Assembly: GCA_910591455.2 (NCBI GenBank)
Contig: OU342816.1
Span: 17,979,638 to 18,043,637 of the forward strand
Source: Pholis gunnellus
Lineage: Eukaryota > Chordata > Actinopteri > Perciformes > Pholidae
Reading direction: 5' to 3'
DNA length: 64,000 nt
Both the position numbers and the translations under genes were made by a program. Shown here piece by piece: positions 1 to 26,729 of the stretch (position 1 is its first letter; each line of letters begins with the position of its first letter). The notes beneath the pieces are model-generated. The model did not search any database and was not told the origin of the DNA. It was given only the letters and a program-made list of their open reading frames with translations.

Positions 1-1235
1 AGGGTGGTTTAGTTTTGTCTTTACTGCCATTTAATCAACACTGTGACCGGGTAATAATTCACCCGTACCTATGTGTTACACTTCTCTTCTTGTAAACAGG
101 TTTTCGAGCCCGTTTAATGTGATTCACCACAAGCGGGGAGTCTTTTCACGCCGAGAGGGCATTCACTCCTGTGTTGTCTTAACAAAGTCCCTCTAAAGCT
201 GCGAAAACGCTGGTGAGAAAACTGGCATTGATTACATTCATACCGCCGCCTCAGAACAGCTACAACGGCTACTATTGACTTTTTGGAAACCGTGTGAGGC
301 AAGGTACAAAACCTTAATGACCGCACCGAAAGACTTGTGTCAGGATACCCGAGAAAAACTGCCTGCTGAACTGTAGCAGCTGGCGCAGGAAACACGCCGC
401 TCCATCCCCAGCATGAAAGTGCAGTATTGATGCAGCTGTTGATGGCAATTTGAAACAGGAACAAGTCAGAATGGAAAATAAGGCATGAACCAGATCTTTG
501 TTTGCCAATGAATGAAACAAACACTAGCTACTTCTCCATTTAAGCTCTCATTCACAAGTCAAATTGCATTAAGTGTAACGCCAGAATAAGCTTACATTTC
601 GTGGATAGCCAACGTTACAGCGCAGCATTTATAAGACCATTAGTAGAAGGATAAGAGTCAAAGCCCCAGTGGGTGACAATGAACAATGAATGTAAACGGA
701 GGCAAGAACGATCTTTTTAAAAAGACAAATACTAATTAGGAAACAAGAAGCTCTACCAATGGTGAACCGTGAATGAGACGTGTCACTGGGTGTAGCCACA
801 GTACTGTCGCTGCGGAGAAAAGAGAGCCAACCGAAGAGCAGGCGCACAAACGAGCACATCAAAATGACCGAGTGCACTTCAGTAAATAAGCTGCATCTGT
901 CACTGGTCACACATGTCAGCAGCAAAACCACACAGAATTGGCTAAGAGTCGGCTCATCTGGCAATCCTCCTCGGTAATTAGACTAAATGATATCACCGGG
1001 TCGTCCTGATGAGCCAGTGGCCAACACACAAACTGGGACCGTCTGGCCCGGAAAAACTTGTAGAACTCCACCCGCCCTTAAAGAGACTAAGCAATGAAGG
1101 ACATGCTGGATGGCAGTACAATATTTCAAATCTATACAATATTTAGAAACTGTACAGAAATGACTGCCGTGGTCACAAACTGCAACACCCTCTCCCAAAC
1201 ATCTCAAAATAACATATCATTGTACTTATTTCAAT
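1..1235. other. no gene seen
   Basis: The reading frames here are short and uninterrupted only by chance. I saw no splice-bounded coding segment, repeat or RNA gene that I can name. It may be intergenic or intronic DNA of a gene outside the window. Confidence 0.5.
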
Positions 1236-1418
1236 GGAATACTTCACCCACAAAATGACCATCTGTATATCAAATACTCACCCCGCGTTACCTTTACCTC
1301 AATTCATCAAGGCTTTTCTCCGTATGTTGTTTCTCCGTTCACTGTGGAGGCCAAGAAAAAGTTTTGTTAAATAATTTGAGGTAACACGGGGTGAGTCATT
1401 TTGTGCGTGAAGTATTCC
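1236..1418. mobile_element. palindromic MITE (non-autonomous DNA transposon)
   Basis: The left end starts GGAATACTTCACCCACAAAA. The right end is its near-perfect inverted complement, ending TTTTGTGCGTGAAGTATTCC. The inner arms also pair: CACCCCGCGTTACCT near 1281 pairs with AGGTAACACGGGGTG near 1380-1394. The unit is about 183 bp and has no coding capacity, which fits a foldback MITE. TTTAA follows the right end, so a TTAA target (piggyBac type) is possible, but the left flank does not show a clean duplication. Family assignment is inference. Confidence 0.75.
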
Positions 1419-1423
1419 TTTAA

Positions 1424-4400
1424 CAATGAATTACTACAAAAGGCAAAGCATGAAGAATACAAGATCTTGCTCTCCTCTTTCAACCTCACTGGTAAAGGAG
1501 CAGTCCACCGATTTAGCATTGCAGCCCTACATCCTTGTCAGACTAACAATTAAGTTAAACGTTTGGAAAGAAAAACTCTTTGCTATTATCTATTAAGGAT
1601 CTAATACAAAAAAAGAGCTAATCTTTTTCTGGGATCAGCTATGATACAGACAAACAAAGCACAACTGCCTGATTTCTAATATTGCTAAAATCTGATTGGT
1701 ACACGGAAATACGTGGCATCCCTTTTCAATCTGAGTCCCGCCCACGTGGAACCAGTGAGAAGAGCACAGAAACAAATCTCTTAGACATAACCAACACTGT
1801 ACGAACTTTGGCAGAAAATAGTGTGCAAGTAAAAAGCTGATTTAGAAAATAGGATTTCACGGTCGTTAAAGTCTTCTTCTAAAACTTTCAGAGAAAATAT
1901 AAACACATCTCAAACAGCCCAGATTCAAAGACAAACGTCCTGCACAAGCTCCAAAAATTGTGAACAACACGACGTTCTTCACCAAAATATTTCCACCCTT
2001 TTGAATGAATCATTGACCACTTAATTAAGATGCTATTCGCCACGAGATTTAGAAAGGCAGTCATCGCTTTCTCATTCCAGTGCAGAGTCGTTACCTTGCG
2101 GATGCGTCAGTTCAAAAACCAGACACCACAGAAGACCATTAACACTGTAGAGGGGGAGATAGATTGATTGAAGATTTTGGATGGTGAAGTTCTTTCGGGT
2201 TTTTTTTTTTTTACATCCTTTTAGGTAAACCAGAAATTGGGGGGGGGGTGTATAAATCATTGCAGTACATTTTCATAAAGACCCTCAAGACCCAATGGAA
2301 GTACCTCATAAAACACAATCACAGAATCATTTGTGGGTAATACATTTAGTGTACAGTGTGTGGAGCCTGCAACAGTGGGCCACTTCTACCAAAAAAAATG
2401 TCTCAAAGCTTTCTTCATCTTCAACACATTTACATATTCAGAATTGCTCCAGTATAAAGATTAAAGAACTGAAGTTGAAATTCCCCTACCTGTCACATCA
2501 TCCAATTTTAAACAGCCAGATAAAACTGAGAAAAGCATGTAGTGTTCAAAGGACTGCTTATAAAAGTGGGAAATTTCACAGTCATGTGAAAGTAAATGGG
2601 TTTTGTGAGAACCATAACATTGTCAGCTTTCAAACCATATCCCCTTTCTATGGGGCCTCAAACTACAAACACAATCACGTTCCCTCTCTGTCATTAGACA
2701 TTTCGGTGCTCATTCTCCCTTCGAACCAATCACCCAGCTGCATTGTTTAAACATTAGAGACACATAAAATACGCAGTGGATGGGTAAACCATGTCAGGCA
2801 GCACTTAAACAGGAAAGGAGGAAAAGGAAATAAGTCTTGAAAACGTGATAAACATGCATGGAAGGAAGGAAAGGCATTCAAATGTTAATTTTAGATTCAT
2901 TTTCTCCTATTCATGCAATCAACAACTCATCTAACCGTATTGCAAAGGGTAGTGATCCATTAGAGCGTGCTAACAGTCATTTTGACGAGATGAAATGAGT
3001 CAGACCACTCAATTAAACCACCAAGCAGCTGACAAATTCAACTTAAATGACACGGCCTGCTAACTGATAAATCCTAACTGCTCTGTATAGTCTGTTTGCC
3101 CTTGTGGGTAATTTAATTATATTTATAAAAGCGATGGCTGTCCTCGTTTCTCCTACTTCTCTTCCTGCTGGTGTTGGCGGGGACGAGGACTCAGTGGGAC
3201 ACTCTTGTTGTGTTTGCCTTACGGAGTGGCATTTCCCCCCACGGGACTCACCAAGGCCCAACTAAATATTTACAGAGGCGCACATTCTTAAATCCACATC
3301 GCAGCCATGATTTGTGCCCTGCAGAGGCAGATGTGAAGTGTTCTTGGCACAAAAGCAGGCCGGCACAGCAGGACGAGTGGGGAGAAGAGGAAGTGAACGA
3401 GGTGTTTGGGCTCAGCATCGCCACATGTTGGAGGGTCAGCAGTGGTAATAAAGCCGTTATTAAGAATTTGTCTTATTTTTAACAATGAATAGACAAAGCT
3501 ATAGATGCCTGATAGATGTTATTCATCTGAGCTATAGAACTCTATTGTTATTAAAAGTCACACTGGATGACTTGTTCCTTCATAATATGGGCACTGTAGT
3601 CTTCTGACTCAATCCCACATTCAGTGTTCTGCAGCTGGAAATACTCGCCAGTGCATCAAATGTGTATTAATCCACTGCTGAAAATAGTCGCCAACAAATG
3701 CAATATTCATTCCCGTTTGACAATCGCTAAGAAATTAAAGTACGGAATTATATCTTCAGGCTGAGAACCAAGGACAGGGTCGGGAAATCGGAAAACATTG
3801 AGAGACAGATAAGGAATTGTTTTCTTCTTTTTGTAAATGGGATATTTTGACAATAACAAAATTATAGAATATTGCCAGCCTCATCCTTTAATAGACTATA
3901 GGGAGGGAGTTTCGAGCTCATCCCCCACAGCCACTGAAGACTCGCTAAATTACTTATCAAAGATTCCTCGTTGATGATTCCCAATTAATGATGTAATTTT
4001 CCACACCACTGAGCTGACTTGCTCCGTCCAACAACATACGGGACAGAAATACTGGAGGCAGGGAAGGGAGACAAAATCACCACAATTGCATATTGTTGGG
4101 GGGGGGGGCTGAGTGTTAGGAGAGAATACTCTCTGCTCATACATCACTAATTGGCTACTGCACTGTACCGTCCTCACATGGACAACATTTACATACTGTA
4201 GGCCTAGCAGAGTAGAGCACTTTTTCCCTTCACATTAACCTGTGTGAGAGCGTCAGGACACGGTTTGTGGATAACCTTTGTTTGTTAGCTGTCTGATGAT
4301 CAGGAGACCAAACAGTTATGTTAACTTTTGAAGAAGATATCTGCGTCTTTAGGCCGGGTGGGAGTCAAATATGAGTTAACTTTAAGGTCTCCTGAGCGGT

Positions 4401-6384
4401 TGGTCGTTCTGGTTAATCAAACCACACACTAAACACTCTTATGCAGGTTAACATGACGGAAAAATATCGAAAGGGCTGAGGTCAGACAGTGATTGAATTC
4501 ATGCCCCACGGTGCAGTCGTACAATCACACACAAAGTCTCTTCACAAACAGCTATGACTATAAAACTGTTATTAGTTTTTTTTTAGGACAAGGCTGTTTA
4601 TTTGGTTGTTTGCTCCCCTACAGGCGTGTTGGTTTGTTAACTCACAATTACAGTTAGAGCTCCATCCATTTCCAAACTAAAGCCAGTGCTTCCAGTTTCC
4701 ATTAAGTCTTAACATCAGCGGCTCCCACAGCGGGTGCACCCTTGGGGTGCCTTACGGACTGGCTAAGGGTGCAGCAAGATTTACCATATCATGGTTCATT
4801 TATTGTGCGTTTTTTGATAACGTTTCAGCACATTAAGAAATCGGTTTTATGTTTTCAAACATATCAAAACAGAAGAGAAAAAAAAAACGATACACGTCAA
4901 AAAGCCCCGTGTAAAGAACTGTTTAATATGCAGTAATGCAAACCACGGTTGCCAGTTGTCATAGTAACAGAACACGCTTTCTGGCTCGAGAGTTTCTCGG
5001 GAGATCAGCAGTCAGAAAAATAGTGAGACCGTCGGTGTAAGGCGAAGGAAAGAGATGACACTGTGAACAGAGCTCAAAGACACGCACATCGCAGCCCTCA
5101 GCGCCGTCTGACAGGACGGCATCTGAGCCAAACGCAATCAGATACTCAGATACTCAACATTGTCCATATTCACTGTGGTGCAGCGTGTTCCCAGTGTCAT
5201 GGGTGTGTGATGTGGCTCTGTCGTCTCTGGTTTACATGAGAACAAGACAAGAAGCCGGCTGCCGGTGCAGTCAGACCTGCGGGTTGTTCTCTCTCCACAC
5301 ATCAACAGCAGCCTCACATCTCCCATTATAATGCATGCAATCTTTTGTTGTTGTTGAATTTTTCAGTCTGCATCTTAAATATACGCTAATTTTCATTTTG
5401 AAGAAAATAAAAGAAATAGGATCAACATATAAGGGTATTAGATTGTGTTCATTGTTTATTTCTAGTTCAATATTTATCTGTAGATCTGCAGAGCACCTGA
5501 GAATGGGCTTATATTATCTAACTTTATATCTATTCAAAATAGGATATAATAGATGATATTAAATCTAAAAGGGTTAAAAAAAAAAAAAAGAGGCAAAAAA
5601 GTAACTACATGACACACGTTAAATGAAGTGATGGCTGAGAAATCCCAAAAGGGCCTCCAGCGAAGTGGTTGGCAATAACCGAGCAGCAGATGATAAATGT
5701 GTATTTAATGCGTTAACGTCAGAAACGAGAGAGTAAATGCAGAGCGAGACTCTTATCTGTAATCTAACAGGGAAAATGGGCCTTGGGATGCAGGAGACAG
5801 AAACGTTAGGAACCTTTCAAACAGTGTTATTGGAGGTAACGTTGTCGGTGTCAGCGACAGCGCTATCTCTCCCAGCGGGAGCCACCGGGCAGAGAGACCG
5901 AGGGCGGCTATCGATCCTGTGATCTGCTCTGCATGTCGGCGGTGAGTCACGAGTGCAATGCAATCCTTTATTCCCCACTAACCTACTGGAGAATGATTTT
6001 ATGGCAGATGGAGGCAGGGGAAGAAAAGAGCTCCAGAGTTTGTGAAGAGAGCTCCCTGGTGCAGTAAATGGCTTCTCGCCAAGCTGAGAGAACAGCTCCG
6101 GATGTCGTCGTTTTTGTTTTTTTTCTGTCACACCTTTCGCATCTGTCCCGCCCAGGGCAACATCTGCCAGAACCTCAACAGGATCAAAAAAGGTCACGAG
6201 TGACAGATGTTCCCCCTTTTATACCTGAACGGTTACAGTAAATGACCTTTTGCTGAAATTGAGCTAACTGGATTTTTCAAATGAAACTAAAGATGACTTA
6301 CAGTCATGTGTAATACAGTAACGTGCGGCTTGATTTCCTTTAAAATAAGCGTCAGTGCCCGTGTTGATTTCAATGAATAAATTC
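1424..6384. other. noncoding stretch without recognised gene
   Basis: No open frame here has splice sites or a family motif that I recognise. AT-rich tracts and short homopolymers are scattered through it. Part of it (about 1500-1745) resembles a dispersed teleost repeat and is listed separately. Confidence 0.5.
1500..1745 (+). repeat. possible degraded teleost dispersed repeat
   Basis: The segment running from the word CAGTCCACCGATTTAGCATT to the motif CCCGCCCACGTGG resembles, from memory, a repeat seen in many percomorph genomes. There is no internal symmetry or target duplication to confirm it. A genome self-comparison would decide. Confidence 0.3.
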
Positions 6385-6785
6385 TAAAATCCTGCAGTTG
6401 GTTTATAAAGCACTGAATGGTTTAGGGCCAAAATACATCTCTGATCTGCTGCTACCTCATGAACCATGCAGACCCCTTAGGTTGTCTGGGACCGGTCTAC
6501 TTCCTGTTCCCAGAGTCAGAACTAAACATGGAGAAGCAGCGGTCAGTCTTTCTGCTCCACATATCTGGAACTAAGTCCCAGAAAGCTGCAGGTCTGCTGA
6601 GACCCTCTTTTACTACTGTATTTTATTTCTTACACAGCTTTTTAATGTTTCAATGAATGTTCTAAATTGTTTTTAAATCTCCTTTTATTTTGCCTTATGT
6701 TTTGATGCTTTTAATGGTTTTATGTGAAGCACTTTGAATTGCCTTGTTGTTGAAATGTGCTATTCAAATAAACTTGCCTTGCCTA
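6385..6785 (+). mobile_element. 5'-truncated LINE (L2-type) 3' end
   Basis: Translation of 6405-6600 gives a degraded version of the C-terminus of fish non-LTR reverse transcriptases, with words like VYKALNGLGPKYISDLL, LLPHEP and PHIWN, broken by frameshifts and stops. It is followed by the typical 3' tail: a CACTTTGAATTGCCTTG stretch and then AAATAAACTTGCCTTGCC. The copy is truncated at its 5' side and cannot encode a functional protein. L2 (Maui-like) is the likely clade, assigned by eye; the non-LTR 3' end itself is clear. Confidence 0.8.
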
Positions 6786-6888
6786 TGAATAAAGTAAATT
6801 TCTAAAACTAACTAAGTGCTGGAACGTGAGGGTAGATCGTTTTTTTGTTGTCGTCAAGCAAAGAGGCTATTGAACACACTGAATACTA

Positions 6889-6891
<3 letters not shown>

Positions 6892-6957
<66 letters not shown>
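6892..6957. repeat. (AT)n microsatellite
   Basis: Pure AT dinucleotide array of about 33 units. Confidence 0.97.
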
Positions 6958-6964
<7 letters not shown>

Positions 6965-7122
6965 GCTTCAATTTGGGAAAGTTCGCCACACATGAGCGGT
7001 GTGTAAGGAACAATACATGAAAAGAACTGTGAGGCACCGCATGAGGAGGAACTCAATTAATAATGAAGACACCACAACACTTTTCCTCGTGCATTATCAC
7101 CAGCTTCCACCTCTTTCACTCA

Positions 7123-12430
<5,308 letters not shown>

Positions 12431-12432
12431 AC

Positions 12433-12668
12433 TGAAATATCTCTACAACTATTCCATGGGCTGCGTTGAAATCGGGTGCAGATATTCATGGTGCTCAGAG
12501 GGTGAACCCCAGTGAGTGAATATCCCCTGACTTTTCATCTAGCACACATTTATGACCAAATACCTGCAAAACCAATGACACTTGCTAGAAATCAGCATGT
12601 TCATTGTGTTGTTATTATTATGCTAGCATGCTGAAGTTAGCATTTAGCTCAAATCATCGATGTGCCCG
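12433..12668 (+). repeat. internally deleted copy of an abundant teleost interspersed repeat
   Basis: It shows the ordered landmarks of a very common percomorph repeat: AAATATCTCTACAACTATTC, a CAGATATTCATGGTGCTCAG-like segment, CCCCTGACTTTTCATCTAGC, TATGACCAAATACCTGCAAA and a closing GTTAGCATTTAGCTCAAA. The copy is diverged and lacks middle parts. It has no coding content. Confidence 0.7.
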
Positions 12669-12669
12669 A

Positions 12670-13700
12670 AGAAAAAAGGACAAACCATTCACACTGTCCT
12701 TTACAGGCTCCTGGCTTGGTGGTACATGAGAAAGGTTGTAATTAAGTGAGACTGTGTAATTTAGTGTCTTGTTCTGCGTTATGAAGGTCTTCTATCGTTG
12801 GGTGGTCACTGCGTCCTTTTCTATCCTGCCCTGTGTCGGCTGTGTCCTGTTCCTCGTGTCCTGTGCTGTTAATTGAACGTCTTGTCCCAAGCAATGTTTC
12901 AAACATTCATGTGCTCTCACGGGGAAATGCAGCGCGTCTGCTCCGGTGCCACTGACCGTCATGCATCACATCGTTCAGTGAGACGAGGAATACGACAATC
13001 AGCGAATCCAATATTAGGTATTTTAAAAGTATCTTACATTAGATTGTTTTATTGAGCACATATCTTTCACAGGGAAAAAAACGAATGAGCCGAGGGAACA
13101 CCTGACACGGGGTGTGATGAGGGGACGGTTAAAACAGGACACAAAGGACACAGGAGACAGCCGGGGTTTTTTCTTCTTTTTTTTACAGTTATAGATTACG
13201 AGGCTCAGGAATTTCAAGAAGATCAAGGACAAGTTGTAGAACAGAAATGAATAAGCAAGAAAAAAAGACCAGAGTTAGAAAGAGTATTGGTATATTGTAC
13301 TCAAGTAAAAGCACTTGTGATTAAAAAAATGATGATTTTGATTATTTACGACAAAATAAATTGCATTAAATTACAACATATAGGCGTCATAGCCAGACAA
13401 CATCAGCTACATGAGCGCTAATGTCCAAACCAACAATAAATACTTTTTTCCACAGACAGCACTTTTCAGCCTGTGTACAACTATCAACTATACAGTCTCA
13501 CATGAAATAACCAGAAAACAAGACGAATTAAATAAATAACAAGCAGACACTGTGGCCAAACGACGACACATAGATGTAATGTATACAACCAACGCTGCTT
13601 CGCTATTAGGCAACGCAATGCTGTTGATGCTCTCATCCGTGGGTAGAGTTCAGGGAGCGTGTAGTTGTTGTTTTACTTCTGAACGGCATTCAGGGAGTTA
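12670..13700. other. noncoding stretch without recognised gene
   Basis: AT-rich DNA. On the minus strand an AATAAA word (TTTATT at 13048-13053) could be a poly(A) signal for the candidate exon at 13702-13759, but nothing ties them together. Confidence 0.4.
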
Positions 13701-13701
13701 C

Positions 13702-13759
13702 CTGCACCTCGAAGTCCCACTCAGTCTCCTTCAGGTTCAGCTTCTCGGCATTGGCGTGT
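13702..13759 (-). CDS. candidate orphan coding exon, unknown protein
   Basis: On the minus strand a pyrimidine-rich acceptor (CCACTCCTCCAG) precedes 58 bp that are open in only one frame: one base completing a codon, then HANAEKLNLKETEWDFEVQ. A GTAACT donor follows. The composition (GC-rich, charged and amphipathic residues) is unlike the AT-rich flanks and looks coding. If the donor is not used, the frame continues VTP and stops, so it could also be a last exon. I do not recognise the protein. Possible upstream exons lie in the promoter-like block at 14040-14460, but the frames I tried do not join cleanly. Chance remains a real alternative. Confidence 0.35.
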
Positions 13760-14039
13760 CTGGAGGAGTGGAAATATGTGAACTGACGAGATGTAATTCT
13801 CTGCCGCAATAATGGCCATTGCACAAGAGCCTGAAAGTCGTGCCCAATGTTTTCTCAGCCAATTTTTCAACACTGTATTTATTTCTGCTCGAATTCTGGT
13901 TCTCAGCTCCTTCCTTCTCAATACAAGATATAACCAGTCCACTTAGACTATCTGTCCTCACTGTATGCCTCCTCACATTCAGAATAAGTATAAACTGCAG
14001 TCACATCAGATGATTATTGTGAAAAGCAGCAGAAAATCC

Positions 14040-14460
14040 TCACACACCTCGAAGCTCCTGCTTTGACACGTGTCCACCGAAAGCATTTTAGCGCGTTAGC
14101 ATTTCGCCAGAGCCAGGTCACACGTGCTCGCCAGGTGGTTCGAAAAGTCGGTCATTAACTCAGGTAACGTTAGAACCTTTTACTGTGCAGAGGTACACTT
14201 AATGCTAACCTCAACCATAGAAGTTTGACTGCATTGTTGTGCTTTTCTTTTGGTCCTGACACTTGGCCAGTGAACGCCAACAATTGACTACAACGTGTAT
14301 CTTTTGCTGGAGTGTCGGCAATGTGCGGTGTCTCACCTGTCCGCAGCGCTCGTGCGGCCGCAAACACACCTGCCGAGTTAGTTTTCTCACACCGGACATT
14401 CTCGTATGATTTACACAAAAAAACGACTGTTTTATAGTACTATAGCCTACGGTAAGTGTA
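14040..14460 (-). promoter_or_regulatory. promoter-like block with two candidate first exons
   Basis: This is a locally CpG-containing segment with GTTAGC at 14095-14100, TAACGTTAG near 14165 and a NotI site (GCGGCCGC) near 14354. It resembles the starts of the confirmed genes in this window. On the minus strand an ATG at 14397-14399 opens MSGVRKLTRQVCLRPHERCG and runs to a CAG/GTGAGA donor at about 14336/14337. Another ATG near 14090 opens MLSVDTCQSRSFE and runs to GAG/GTGTGT. Either could be a 5' exon of the gene that owns 13702-13759. The first ends in phase 0 while that exon needs phase 2, so the model is incomplete. Confidence 0.3.
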
Positions 14461-14469
14461 ATTCGTTAA

Positions 14470-14491
14470 CCCCCCCCCCCCCCCCCCCCCC
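14470..14491. repeat. poly-C tract
   Basis: Uninterrupted run of 22 C. Confidence 0.95.
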
Positions 14492-15734
14492 TCCATGAAG
14501 CACAATATATTTAAATGTCTGAAGGATATGAAGCACCCACGTATAAAAAACTCGCATTTGTGAATGCTGGCAAACTTGATTCTACACTGACATTTAGCTT
14601 TTATTAAGACCATAGAAGAATTTCGAAGTTCTAGAGAAAAGTATTATACACTCTGGTGTTAGGTTTCAGTCCACAAATGTCCCCCCATTTTCAACCACAA
14701 ACTGTCTTTGGTTAGTAAAGTAATGATAGTAATGTTCGTTGTTAGCCGTTTAGCAGCAGTGTTTGCGGAGGACAGCCGGCCATATCCAGAGAGGATCAGA
14801 TAGAATAAAGATGCTTAGAAATCCACCCAACCCTTTCCATTTCCTGTCCTTTGTGTGCAATGTGAAATAAGCGGTGCTAGTTGTTCAGACTAGAGAGAGA
14901 GAGAACTTTATAAGCTTTAAAGCCTCTGAACATTACCGACTGTAGCGACTCTCTTTTGTGGACAGATGGTAAAATCAAGAGATTGAATCGGGGATTTAAG
15001 ATACATTTGAAGAACATGGATTTTGAGTTTAGAGTTGGCAACGACTCCAAAAAGAGATAAGATTGTAATATTCTGTGGTAAAACATCTCACCTTGCAGCT
15101 GACTGAAAACTATTCATGTTGGTTTGAAATTGATTAAATCGCTGATTGTTTTTAACAAGAGGTTTTACCTCTGTTATAAAATAGGTACATTTTCAGAATG
15201 GCTTCTGTTAAATGGAAAGGTTATGAAACTTCCTGTGTAATTGATTGATTTGCATTTGGTAGCAATAATTAAAAGTCTCACCACCAGTATTTATGGAGTG
15301 TAGTTGGTGCTGAAAGTGCTCAAACCAATGTTCCCTCCGAACAAAAGCAATCACAGAACAATGACAACACTCAAAAGACTCGATGCACAACCATCTATTT
15401 AAAAGTAATGTTTATTTTGCACCAACCAAAAAAAAAAAACTTGGTACAAAAGATAAATTCCCAGTTACGACATCAGTGACAGTGCATCTCAGTAAAATAG
15501 TAATACTCAAAAAAAAGGAAGCGAAAAGGAAACTACAGCAAAAGAACACCAATAAAAGCACAGATTCTGAAGTAAAAATGTAAATGTTCAAACACAAACA
15601 ACCTGTTACCTTATAAACAGACAAAGGCGGCAAACAACAAGGGAATAATACAGTAACTTGCAATAATGCTTCATCTGGTACAGAAATATATCGGTACAAC
15701 CAACTTCCCAGCGCCATTCATGCTCTCACACTCA

Positions 15735-15775
<41 letters not shown>

Positions 15776-17434
15776 CTGGTACACAACAAGAGCCAATTCA
15801 ATCATTAATCCCATTACCACAGCATTAATATCAATTACATGTAATAAATATCAGAGAAAGCACCGTTAAAGCTGAAATGTGTTTAATTGATCAACTGTTT
15901 GTGCAACATGTAAAAAAAAAAAAAAAAGAAAGTCCAACAAAAATACACCAGAAGACTAATATACCATTAAAACGTTTTTCAAATCTTAAAATCATTACAT
16001 ACATCTTTTTTTTTTTTTTGCTCTAAATCAAGAATGAGTATATACAGAACTTGCAGGATGGGCTCATCAGAACCATAATAAATTCATGATTAAGTGTCTC
16101 ATTCTGTAACATTATTTGAATTTCAAAGCCGTACAATGTTTTAAAAGCACATCTGTAAAAAGACATATGTGGGTGGCCCCTTACATCCCAAGTGACAAGA
16201 AGCTGAGCGTTAATAAGGGGGAACAAATATTTCACTGTATCAAATCAGATTGTATTCGTGAGAGCCGCATATGGCGCTGGTCTGATAGGGCAACGACAAC
16301 AAAAAACTGTAATACCCTTTGAAAATTCACAAGCCAAAGGCCATGGACACCAAAACCACCAAAAATGGATTTTGCTCCAATCTACGTGCAAACACTCTTG
16401 TGCACTTGGTAGCATAAAAACATTTCCATAGTACACTTGAGATACCGAAATATTAAAAAAACAAAACAGTTCATCTTCACGAAGGATCAGCATGCTAGAA
16501 ATGGTCGGAGCGGCACAATAATGCGAGCAAATTTACAGCAAGTGTGACGAGAAAAGCCCCACACTCTAGTTCACGCGTCCTTCTGTGTCTTCAACTGCGT
16601 TTACAAGTGCTGCTGTCGGGCACTGTGTTAGCACTGCGACCACTTCAAGTGCAACTCTGGAGTTGATTGCCAAAAAAAAACCTTTATCAGAGCCATCGAC
16701 TGAGACATGCGTTGTGTTTTAACAGGATCTGTAGAGTTGGTAGTGTATTGGAAGTGCAACTGCTTTGCAAAGTCAGTGCCCACAGGACTGACGCAGTCAA
16801 CTGCATCCAATAGAGACCATTTTGACTACAGCATCCTCTGCCATCTCAAAGGTCATACATATCAGAAGCATTTCCCTCTGATTTCCCATTCCAGCAGTCT
16901 GCCCTTTTTTTTCTTTTTTCGATCATTTACGCTCTCTGCAAATAGTGCAACAGCAAAAAAAAAAAAAAAAAGATGAGTGCTTTCGTGTGGCACAGCACTC
17001 GTGGCCGAGCTTTTGCCGAATCATTACGCGTGTGGCAAAGTTCAAAATAACTAGATACAATGAAAAGGATTCAGCCTGTGAATTCCTGGAAGGGCTATTC
17101 ATTTGCTATGTGCAAATCTGTGTGTATCCACAAGGTTTATTTCGCTGCGTCGCTATAAATATGGCTTCTGCTCGTTTATGGCTCCTTTTTCCCTTTGTCC
17201 CTATATAGCCAGGCACTGTTTCTTACACACAGTGAAAACGGGTAATAAATGTCTCATCTTGAACTTTTAGTGTATAATATCACCATACTATGGTCAATAC
17301 TGGATAATAATATTTTTCTCAAGGCCTCAGATTTCTGTGCATCTTAATGATGCCAAACTAGACTTCTACCATCTTCTCCTCCATCCATTCAAGGAAAATA
17401 CAGTTTGGTTTGGGGAGAATATTGGTAAAGTTGC
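14492..17434. other. noncoding stretch downstream of rps6ka4
   Basis: No exon was recognised. GTTAGC occurs at 14741. On the minus strand a second AATAAA-type word (TTTATT at 15411-15416) could mark a distal poly(A) site for rps6ka4, giving a 3' UTR of about 2.2 kb. Confidence 0.4.
15736..15771. repeat. (CA)n microsatellite
   Basis: Pure CA array of 18 units. Confidence 0.95.
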
Positions 17435-17440
17435 TTTATT
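17435..17440 (-). terminator. candidate proximal poly(A) signal of rps6ka4
   Basis: AATAAA on the minus strand, 182 bp past the rps6ka4 stop codon. It is the first canonical hexamer downstream. Use of the site is inferred. Confidence 0.4.
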
Positions 17441-17621
17441 GTTAAAAGATGGAATACAATTTTGTATTAAAAACACTAACCTAAACCAGTCTTTTGGTTT
17501 GTCAGTATGGTCTTTTTTTTTTTGGAAACTGGGTGACCCCATCACCACTGTAGGACCCTGTGTTGCCCGTAGAAGCACATACCTCTTCATTTCCCTTCTG
17601 TTCTCTCCGCTGCCGTTTAGG

Positions 17622-26722
<9,101 letters not shown>

Positions 26723-26729
26723 ACTTCCA

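Noticed and set aside
6459..6656. Open frame within the LINE tail
   Set aside because: It is a frameshifted remnant of the reverse transcriptase C-terminus, not a host gene.
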